Shown: piece by piece, positions 14,201-25,800 of the stretch
Position numbering within the stretch: the first letter of the stretch is position 1
Layout of the letters: each line of letters starts with the position of its first letter
Assembly: GCA_026770585.1 (NCBI GenBank)
Contig: MU646595.1
Coordinates: 96,669 to 125,694, forward strand
Source: Baffinella frigidus
Lineage: Eukaryota > Cryptophyceae > Cryptomonadales > Baffinellaceae
DNA length: 29,026 nucleotides
Direction: 5' to 3'
Made by a program: the position numbers and the translations under genes
Notes under the pieces: model-generated
What the model was told of the DNA's origin: nothing
What the model saw: the letters and a program-made list of their open reading frames with translations, nothing else
Database searches by the model: none

Positions 14201-17200
14201 GACGACGGGTCGCACCTGTGGGTGGACGGGGCCAAGGTGGTGGACAACTCGGGCCTGCACGGGGCCCGGACGCGCTTTGGCTCTGTGGAGCTCCAGTCGG
14301 GATGGCACACGCTGCGGGCCGACTACTTTGATGACAAAGGCGGCGACGTGATGCAGGTCACTACAAAACCCGAAACCCCAAACCGTACGCCTTGAACCCC
14401 ACGCAGCTCACATCCGCCCTTCCCGTCACTTTTGGGCAAACTATGATAACCTCATGCTGCGCGGGTATTGAACTCGAATCTCAAAACCCGAACCCTGAGA
14501 CCCAAATCAAACCAATGCCGAATGCAGGTAAAATACGCTGGGCCAGACACTTCCGGGCAGAGCCTCATGGTGCGCGGGTCGCACATCCTCCCGTGGAATG
14601 CCACGCTCGAGGGGGGCGTTGAAGCGGATTCCGAAAAGGGGAACGCGACCGGGAAGGTGACCCTCCAGCCCCAAACCCGCTAAGTAACGAAGATGTCTCT
14701 CTAATCCCAACCCGGACGCGCGGCAGGGCTGCTTAGAGAGCTTAGAGAGAGAGATTATTACTGACGTGTACAGTCGACGCAGGTGCGGGTTACCTCGGGG
14801 TTCGTGACATCGCTGGTCCGCTCCCCAGGCCTTTCCTAGGAGAATGGACGGCGTGTTAGTACTACTAATAAAGCTGTGCGGTGCTGGCGCTGGTTGTTTG
14901 GCAATAAATTACGAATCTCTCTACGCAGGTGCGGTTAACCTCGGGGTTCGTGACGTCGCTGGTCCGTACCCCGGGCATCTTCCTCTCGGAACTCGCCCTT
15001 CTCGATGAGTACTACCCCCCAACCCTAAACCCTACACCCTAAACCCTCAACCCTAAATTCTAAAACCTAAGCCCGAAACCCCAAGCCCTAAACCCTAAAC
15101 CCTAAACCCTAAACCCTTAAACCCTAAACCCTCAATCATCAATCCTCAACCCTCAACCCTCAACCCTAAACCAACTCCAAAACTGCGCAGGTACTACCGC
15201 TTCGCAACGTACAGCAGGGGCGTCGCAGTCTCCTCAATCAGCCTGACCGACGATCTGATCATCTACAAGGAACCGCTCTGTTTCCCGTGCCCGGCAGGGT
15301 GCGCGCCCTCACCCTACACCCTGAACCCTGAACCCTCTACCATCAACCCTCAACCCTCAAATCTCAACCCTCAACCCAAGCCCTTATCAACCAGGGGTCT
15401 GGGCAAAACCCCTGCACCCATACACCCTGCACCCTAAACCCCGAACCCTGGCGCACAGGACGTTCAAAGAGCGCGCAACGACGACGCCCTGCATCCTTTG
15501 CAACCGCGATACGTACTCCGGGGCCGTGGCCGCCACCAAGGAAGACACGTGCGCTGCGTGCCCGGCATTCCACGTCTCGCCGCTTGGGAGCCAGCAGTCA
15601 GGTGAAGAAACCCTGTACCCTAGTTCCCATCTGTTCCGACTTTCCTAGCACAGAAACTATCCGACACCACTATACGGTATCCCACCAAACAGGTCGGATC
15701 CTAACTCTACTGGTTTGAAATCCTGAACTTTGAAACCTGAACCCTTAAACCCTGAACCCTTCACCAGGCAACTGCACGTGCAGGCCGGGCACCTTGCCCA
15801 ACTCTGCAGTAAACCCACACCCCTAAACCCTAAACCCTCAACCCTAAAACCTACACCCGAACCCCGAAACCCCAAACCCCAAACCCCAAACCCCAAACCC
15901 CAAACCCCAAACCCCAAACCCCAAACCCCAAACCCCAAACCCCAAACCCCAAACCCCAAACNNNNNNNNNNCCCAAACCCCAAACCCCAAACCCCAAACC
16001 CCAAACCCTACACCGCAAACCCTGAACTCTGTACCCTTAACCCTAAACCCCAAACCGCAAACCAGGGGGAGTGTCAGCTGTGCGGAGACATCGATTGCTG
16101 GAACTGGAACGAGGGGTCAGCACCCCTCAAACCCGAACCTAAACCTTAAACCCTAAACCCTAAACCGAAGAACCCAAGAACCCGAACACCGGAACCCGAA
16201 AACCTGAACCCGAAAACCTGAACCCGAAAACCGGAACCCGAAAACCGGAACTCAAAAACCTGAACCCGCAACGCTGATACAGGCAAGATCGCTGGGACTG
16301 GGATTGGGACCCTGCGGAGCAGATCGACGAAGACGAGGAACAGTGTCGCGACTTTGGCCTGGGGTACCCTTCCGCACCCGTCAACACCCTCCCACACCCT
16401 CCCACACCATTGTTTACCCTTCCACACCCTCCCCACACCCTCCTTCATCCTCCCACACCCTCCCGCACCTTTCACACCCTCCCACACCCTCCCACACCCT
16501 CTCATATCCTCGCACACCCTCCCACACCCTCCCGAACCCTTGCACGGGCGATGCAGCGTATCGGAGAGAGTTGTTGTTGTCTCGAGAAGAGACAGTGCCC
16601 GGGGAGTGACGGTATGCCGGCGAGAGTTTTTGGTCTCCCCGAGAGTGACAGTGCCCATGGTGCCATATGAGGTATTTTTTGAGGGCATGACTACCAACAG
16701 TAAAATGACTGTGTCCCGCAGATGCTCGGGGGTCGTGGACACGACTCCCGTGATCTACACAGACTGGAATTACAATGATTGTATATTCCCTTGACAAATA
16801 CGTGATCTACTGGGACCGACATTAAATTCACTTGTGTCACGCAGATGCTCGGGGGTCGTGGACACGACACCCGTGATCTACTGGGAGGACGACGGGGTTG
16901 ATGACGACCCTGGCGAGCCTATCGACAACTCCTCGGTGCCGATGAATCAGCCGTGGGGCGCAGCAATGCACCCTGACGGCCGCCACGCCATCATTTCCGA
17001 CGCGGGGTGGAACGCGCTGCTCATCATGGACCTGGAGCACGGCAACGTCTCGCTCTTCGCCGGCCGCCCCTGGGACCGCCCGGGGTCGTACGACGAGGTG
17101 GGCGCGCGCGCGCGCTTCTTCACGCCGCGCGGCATGGCCCTCTCCCCGGACAACGACACCCTCTGGGTAACCCTCAACCCTGAACCCCCAACCCTCAACC

Positions 17201-19786
17201 CTCAACCCGCAACTTAAGAACCTGATCACCCCAATTTCGTAAACCCGACGCCCGAAACTCGAACCCCGAATCGCGGGACAGCCCCCCAAGTCATCAGCCC
17301 CAAGCCCTGAACCCTAACCCCCTGGACAGGTTGCGGACTCGGACAACCACTGCATCCGCACGGTGTCCCTCCGCACACGGCGCGTCACGACCTACGCTGG
17401 CTTCGTCCAGGCCCCGACCGACGTGGGAGTGCCCGGCACGCAAGATGGCGTCATCGCCTCTGGGTAACCAACCCCCAATCCCCAAACCCCCCAAACCAAC
17501 CCCTAATCCCTATACCCTGATCCCTGATCCCTGACCCCGCGGGTAACCCCCAATCCCTCAACCCTGAACACCAAACTTTAATCCATATACCCTTATCCAT
17601 TATCCCTAACCCCTAAATCCCTAAACTAGGTGGGATTGGAAGTCGGAGCGCGCGCGCTTCGACACGCCCTACGACGTCGCGGTAATCCCCATCCCCAAAT
17701 AAACCTGCCTAATCCAATCCTTATCCAAACCCTGCCTCATCCGAATACGATGGTACTCAGCCTTGCCAGATTTGGTACTGTGCGGTGATCTCCATCCCGA
17801 AACCCAGAAAACTTCACCCATGGTACTCAACCTGACCAAATTAGCTCCCGTTCTGACCCCTAGTAGTTAGAACGGCAATTAGTGTGCGTATTTACGGCAC
17901 CGTACTAACCGAGTCCTAAATCCTGCGTAGGTACCGTACTAACCGAATCCCTGAACCAGGTCTCGCCGGACGGGCTGCTGGTCGTCGTCGCGGACTTCGC
18001 CAAGCATCGCATCCGTGTCATCCGCACGTCAGTCCCGAAACTCGAAACCCCAAAACCGAAACCCTCAACCCGAAAATCGAAACCCGAAACCCGAAACCCA
18101 AAACAGATTCGACGGGACGGTCGCGACGATCGGGAAGCGGTGGGGCGTGCCGTGGCTCGGTATCCAATCCTTCATCACTAAACTCTCAGCCCTAAGCCCC
18201 AAAACCCAAGCCCCAAACCCCAAACCCCGAACTCCAAACCACAAAACCCTAAATCCTAAACCCAGAACCCTAAACCCCACACCCCAGATCTCAAACCCCA
18301 AACCCCAAACCCCAAATCCCCGATCCCAAACCCCAAACCCTAAATCCCAAACCCCGCACCCTGTACCCCACACCCTGATCCCGCAACCCGAAACCAGGTA
18401 TCATTGCGATGGGCGCGACGTTCTCGAACCCACGGAGTGTGTCGTTCGGACACGACGGGCAGTCCGTGCTTGTCACGGACACGTACGGCGTGCGCCAGGT
18501 CTCTTCTTCTTATTTATTACTAATACTGGCCCTGGGTCACCCCTGTGAGCCTTTAGTTGAGTGATGCATACGTCTGTGAGCCTGAAGAAGCATGCGCCAG
18601 GTACATTTCAACAACTGCCGATTTGTTTTAAGACACCCTAAACCCCAAACCCTAAAAAATAAACACTACACCTTGGACACTAAAGAACACAAACCCTAAA
18701 CCATGAACCCCACACCCCAAACCCTAAACCATAAGCAATACACCTTAAACCTTCCATAACGCAACCGCTAAACCCAACCCCCAAACCCCAAACTCCAAAC
18801 CCTCAACCCTGAACCCACACCACAAACCCTTGACAGGTGCATTTCAACAACGCGTCAGTGCCGCTCATTCTCGACCCTCAACCCTCAACCCTAAACCTTA
18901 AACCATAAACCCTAAACCATAAACCATAGAATTCAACTCCGAAACATTCAACCCTCAAGAACACAAACCTTCAACCCTCAACCCCAAACCCTTAACTCTC
19001 AACCCTCAACCCTCAAATCCAAACCCTTGACAGGTGCATTTCAACAACGCGTCAGTGCCGCTCATTCTCGACGTGTACTTCCCGTGGTTCTCTTCCTCGG
19101 TAAACCCAAACCCCCAAACTCTAAACCCTAATCCCCAAACCGTACTCCCTAAACACGAACCCCTAAACTCTAAACAGTACCTCCTTGGACGGCTCTGTGC
19201 CCCACCCGAAACATGAAATCCAACACAAACCCCTAAACCCTAAACCCCAAACTCGAAACCCCAAACCTCAAACCCCAAACCCAAAACCCAAACCCAAAAC
19301 CCAAAACCCAAAACCCAAAACCCCAAAACCCCAAAACCCCGAACCCCAGGTCGGTTCAGCGAGTGACGGCTCTCTCATCATGGCAATCTCGGTTGAAACC
19401 CTAAACCCTGAACCATAAATCCTTAAGAATAAAACCTGAACCCTACACCCTAAAACCTCCCTCAACCCTCAACCCTCACCCCTCAACCCTCAACCCTCAA
19501 CCCTGAACCAGGCCAACAAACTCTCGCTCAACGTCATCGGACGCTACACCGGAGATCCTCAAGACCTCCAGGTACAAACTCCAAACCGCATATATAAATA
19601 TTATGTACATATCATTATGTTAAAGAAACTCTCTGTCTATACGTTGAAGCCGGGACCTGATACTGAATCATTCTACTGTTTGAAACAGGTTGTTGAGGAC
19701 TCGATCTCGGGGCAGTGCAGCGAGTGCCGGTTTACCCTCAACCCCAAACCCTAAACCCTAAACCCTGAACCCTGAAGCCACTGACC

Positions 19787-19860
<74 letters not shown>

Positions 19861-22800
19861 ACCCTAAACCCTAAACCCTAAACCCTAAACCAGCGACCCG
19901 AACTCTGCGCGCGACTTCTGGGCCCTGGCTGGCTTCCGCGGTACACCCTCTCCCATCACCCCTACACTTTTTACACGCCCCGTCCTCTACATTACATGCG
20001 CCGTCCTCTTCATTGAAAGCTCATTCTTTTTCATGACATGCACCTTCTCTTCATTCAAAGCCCCTTCCTCTTCTTTACATGCCCCTTCTCTGCATTCACA
20101 ACCCGGTGCATTCAAAGCCTCTTCAGTGAACAAACCTTCCCATCCAGGCAACGCGGCGCTGGTTGTGGACTGGTCCGAGACGAAGGTCAACCCTAAACCC
20201 CAAACCCCAAACCCTAAACACCAAACACCAAACACCAAACACCAAACACCAAACACCAAACAATTAACCCTCAACCGTAAACCCTACACACTAAACACTC
20301 AACCCAAAACTCTGAACCTTTAGGTGGTGGTCACCGACCCCTGCAACGCCAACGTCCACACCTACGACATCGAGTAACCCCCCCCCCCTCCCCAATCCCC
20401 AATTTGGCCATCCTACACGGTATTCAGTCCATCCCACACACACACCACACGCACCAAACCCCAAACCCCAAACCACAATCCCTCAATCCCTCAATCTCTC
20501 AATTCCTAACCCCGAATCCCCCAACCCTAACCAGGTACGAGATCACGCCGCCAGTCAAGCCGCCTGCCCCCACGTCTGCCTCGGTACACCCTCCACCATG
20601 CACCTTCAACTCAGCACCAAGATCCATGCACCATGGACACTGCACCATGAACACTCAACACTGAACACTGGACGTGCAAACTGAACACTGAACACAGAAC
20701 ACTCAACGATGCACCATGGACACTGATCACTGAACACTGAACACTGAACACTGACCACTGAACACTGAACACTGAACACTGAACACTCAACACTGAACAC
20801 TGAACACTGATCACTGATCACTGAGCACTGAACACTAAACACTGAACACTGAACACTGAACACTGAACACGGAACACTGAACCCTTAAACCCGATAACCC
20901 GATAACCCACACGCAGGTTATCCGGGTGTTGCACGCAAACAGGTTCTCGCCACTCAACTTGAAACCCGCAACACTAAACCCGAAGTACGAAACACGAAGC
21001 CCGAAACACTAAACCTGAAACCCAAAATCCGACACCCGAAACACTGAACTCGAAACACGAAACATCAAACCCGAACCCCTAAACACCAAACCCGAAACCC
21101 CAGACACTAAATCCGACAACCGAAGCACGAAACTGGAACCCCAAAACACCAAACCCGAAACCCGACGCACTACACCCGAAACACGACACACTAAACCCTT
21201 AACCCAAAACCCTGGAACAGGTTCGCGCCGAACAGGGACCCGGCCTTTCTCATCGCGCTCGAGCGCTGGTTCTCGCTCCGGTAAATACCCGAAAATCGAT
21301 ACCCGAACCCCCCCAAAACGGAATCCTAAACCCACACACAAAATCTCTTTGTATATATACGTCTCTCTCTCACACACACACCTGAAACCCCACCCCACAT
21401 GGAACAGCTGCATTGAAGTGGACGGTGTTGCAGTGCTCTCTTTATCGCTCTCTCTCTCTCTCTCGCTCCCTCTCACTCTCTCTCGCTCTCTCTCCTTCCC
21501 ACCCGAACCACGTCCATCCTGAGCCTCAAGCCCCAACACCAGGTGGAACAGCAGCATCGAAGTGGACGCCTGCGAGGTCCAAGGCGTAGGCTGCTTCGAG
21601 ATGGCCATCGATGCGCGCCTCGGGGAATATTTGACCATCAACCATTCGGAGTGGTCAAACGCCTCGATCGGCTTTCTGAGCGTCTACGGCTTCCCGCGGG
21701 TACTCACCCTGAACCCTTTTTTTTTCAACCCTAAACTTGAAACACGTTTCTCAAATCCAAACCCTTGTGTAAACTCTAAGCTCTAAAAGCTTGTCCCTGA
21801 ACCCTACACTTTTTTTCAAACCCTAAACATTCAAACCCCTGTCTAAACCCTACCCCCAAACCCCAAACCCCAAACCCCAAACCCCAAGCCCCAAACCTCT
21901 AAACCCCAAAACCATCGACCCTACACTCTTAACCCTAACCCCTAAACCAAATCCTACAAACCAGGTGGACGTGATCAACGTGACAATAACCTGTGCATCG
22001 GGGCACGCTGCAGGGTCCTGCCGGCCTTCTCTGCACGTGCGCGCGCGGGTTCTCCGCGCCGAACGGTACACCCTACACCCGGTTTACTACTGTATCATTT
22101 GCTGAACTTCAACCATAAACCCGAAACCCTAAACCTTAAACCCTTACCCCTAAACCCCACACCCCACACCCCGACGCAGGCAATTGTACGGAATGCCCAG
22201 CGGGGACATACAAGCCGACTGCGGGGCTTGCAGAGTAAACCCCAAAACCCTAAACCCTGAACCGTAAACCCTCAACCCCGAACCCTAAACGCTGAACCAT
22301 GAACCATGAACTCTCAACCCTTAACCCTCAACCCTTCATCCTCAACCCTGAAACCTAAACCCTGAACCCCAAACCCCAAACCCCAAACCCTGAACCCTGA
22401 ACCCTGAACCCTGAACCCTGAACCCTGCACCCTAAACCCTAAACCCTAAACCCCAATCTCTGATCCCGAAACCCTGAACCCTGAACCCTAAACCAGGTGC
22501 ACGCTGTGTCCGGGGGGCACGTACCGGCAAGAGCTAGGCGGCGCGCACGTGCAGGTTACGACCCGCCTCGTTTCCTGGCGCGTAGCGGTCGTGGTTCCAC
22601 CTCGCTCTCCCCCTGCACGTGTTGTCACTGTGAAACCTCGCTGTGAGAATCGACCGGACAGGTTATGAGGCGCGTGGTCAAGAAGCAGGGTCTCACTTGC
22701 GTTTCCCCCTTGCGGGCGTGCCATGCGTGCCCGAACAACTCCACTTCGGAGACAGAGGGGAACGTCGCCGAGGTGCGTCGTGCAGCCTCCCCTAAACCCT

Positions 22801-25800
22801 AAACTCCACACCCTAAACCCTAAACCCTATGCCCTCAACCCTCAACCCTCAACCCTCAACCCTAAACCCTAAACCCTGAACCCTGATCCATGAACCCTAA
22901 ACCCTGAACCCTGAACCCTGAACCCAAAACCCTAAACAAAACCCTAAACCCTGAACCCTGAACCCTAAACCCTGAACCCTGAACCCTGAACCCAAAACCC
23001 CCAAAACCTAAACCCTACACCCCAAACCCCTATACATCCTCCCCTGCACCCAACCCCCAACCCCCTTGCACCTCACCCCTCACACCCCAACCCCATCATC
23101 CCCATCCATCTGATACTTAACCCGAATGCCCAATCCCCAATCCCCTTACCCTCTCCCCCACATCCAGGGCAACTGCACGTGCTCGGCGGGCCACACGGTT
23201 GATGGTCAAAATGATGGTCAAACAGACGACGGCGAGGAGGGTGCGCGCGCGTGCCTCGCGTGCTCTACCGGGACTTACAAGGAGGCTGTCGGCTTCGGCG
23301 CATGTAACCCCTAGCCCCCAAACCTGAAACCCGAAACCCTGAAGCCTAGGTAAACACTCAACCCTAAACCCCAAACCTTAAACCTTAAACCCTAAACCCT
23401 AAACCCCAAACACTCGACACTCAAGACTCAACACTCAACTCTCAACACTCAACACTCAACACTCAACACTAAATCATAAACTTCTCCCCCCAGATCCCAA
23501 CCCCCAAACCCCTCAACCCAAAACCCCCAACCAGGCACCAAATGCCCATCCGGGACATACTTACCCCACCTCGCAGCCCTCTCAGAGCGCGAGTGCCTCT
23601 CCTGCCCGGACAAGTACTCCTCCCCATGGGGCTCCTCCACGGTAAACGAAACCCTAAACCAAACCCAGCACCCCAAACTCTCAACCTTGATCCCTGAACC
23701 CTAAACTCTAAACCCTAAACCCTGATCACTGATCCCTGAAAGCTAACCCCTTCACCCTTAACCCGAAACCCTTAACCCGAAACCCCAATCCTCAAATACC
23801 AAACCCTGATCTCTGAGCTATAAACCCTAAATCCTAAACAATAAAGCAGGTGCACGACTGCGTTTGCGCCAAGGGCTTTTCAGGCGTTGAGGTTTCCAAT
23901 CCATCCACCCCCAAACCCTATTCCCGAATCCCCAAACCCTAAACCCCCAGTAAATAAATAAATAAATCATAGTAAATAAATAAATAATAAAACTGAAACG
24001 CAGGCGCACGGGCCGTGTGTCGCGTGCGCTCCCGGGAGCTACAAGGACGTCATCGGGGCCGGCGAGTGCACCAAGTGCCCGGCCAACACGTATTTGTCTG
24101 GGAACTCGTCTGTCTCGTCCGGCGCGTGTAAGCCGTGCCCCGGGTAACCCCGAAACCCGCACCCCAACAAGCAGAACCCTAAATCACATGAATAAATAAG
24201 TAATAAACCCAAAACCGGAATCCAGGTCGACGATGTCGGATGTGGGAAGTTCTGAGTGCACCAGCGCCGTCGCGGAGGTCACTCATAAACCCTAGACCCT
24301 GAACCGTCAATCCTAACCCTCAACCCTCAACGCTCAAACCTAAATCCCAAACCCTAAACCCTAAACCCTAAACCCTAAACCCTAAATTCCAAACCCTAAA
24401 CTCTCTCAACCCTAGACCCTACTTTCGAGCCTGTATCCCGAAACTCGACGTCCGACACTCGAAACCCGAATTCCAAATTTCGAATCCCGAAACCCAACAT
24501 TTACAACCCAACCCCCAAACCAAAACCCTCAAGCTTCAACCAACAGGTGAAGGCATCGTCATCGATCGAGACGGACATGGCGTCCTTCAACGCAAACGAG
24601 CAGACGTACCCCAACACCCAACCCCAAACCCCTGAACCCTGAATGCTCAACCCCTAAACGCTGAACCACTGACCCAAGCTGGACACCCTGAACCAAACCC
24701 CAAACCACACACCCCAGACACCAAATCCCACACCACAAACCCCAGACACCCAAACACCAAACACCAAACACCAAACACCAAACACCAAACACCAAACACC
24801 AAACACCAAACATCAAATACCAAACACAAAACAAAAAATACCAAACCCCAACCCCCAGACCCCCAAACACCAAACACCAAACACCCAACACCAAACACCA
24901 AACTAGGTACCTGAACGCGTACGCGACAGCCGGCGGGATTGCCCCCTCGATGGTCACGACCGAGTCCAAGACGAAGGTCAAACCCTACCTCTGCCTTGGT
25001 CTATGTGGTCATCATACCAATTTGGTGAGACCAGGTTCATTTCTGCTTCTAAGTTGACGGATTTGTACCGCACACCCAGCGTGTCAACTTAGGAATAGGC
25101 AACCAACGGTATGCGACGGCCGGCGAGGTGCCCCCCTTGATGGTCACGACCGAGTCCAAGACGTAGGTGCCCTACATCCCAGACTCTAAATCCTATCCAG
25201 ACCCCTACACGGTACACCCTACATCCTACACCCTACACCCTACACCCTATACCCTATACCCTACACCCTACACCCTAAACCCCCCACCCCAAACCCTAAA
25301 CCCTAAACCCCCACCACAGGTCCTCGCGACGATCATCCACAACGTCACGTTCACCGCCCCCAGGTCTCCCGAACCCCTACTGAACCCCTGCTGAACCACA
25401 AACTATCCTGAACCCCAAACTCTCCTGAACCCCAAAATCTCCTGAACCTAAAACTATCCTGCACCCCAAACTCTCCTGAACCCCAAACTCTCCTGAACCC
25501 TAAACTCTCCTGAACCACAATCTCTCCTGAACCCCAACCCCTCCCGAACACCCTTTCTAACCCCCACCGCCCCCAGGACCCTGGCATCGAAGGTGGTCAC
25601 CTCTGTCTCGTCGGGCATCTTCGGCAACTACCTCAAACAGATCCTCATCAACGCTGGCCTCCCCGTCTCGACGGTTTGTCCGAATCCCGAATCCCGAAAC
25701 CCGAATCCTGAATCCCGAATCCCGAAGCTCGAATCCCGAATCCCGAAAGTGCTGAACTCGAATCCCGAAAGTGCCTCCGAAACCTCAACGTTGAACGTGA

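Noticed and set aside
14677-14782. Possible gene boundary (end of one gene, start of another) in the repeat-free intron 12
   Set aside because: The PA14 and GCC order continues across it in frame, matching the continuous exon 4, and no polyA signal with a following start is evident.
15657-16149. Open frames on both strands encoding Pro/Asn/Lys- or Gly/Phe/Trp/Leu-rich repeats
   Set aside because: These are translations of the heptamer CCCAAAC array; the seven-base period cycles through the frames. Similar frames at 18065-18373, 20606-20863, 24559-24981 and 26183-26616 were rejected for the same reason.
16722-16793. Ghost of exon 19 as a mutually exclusive alternative exon
   Set aside because: It diverges after about 16 codons, meets a stop and has no donor that keeps the frame; a poison-exon role cannot be excluded without RNA.
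20640-20880. CRISPR-like regular repeat
   Set aside because: The array is a continuous simple heptamer without unique spacers.
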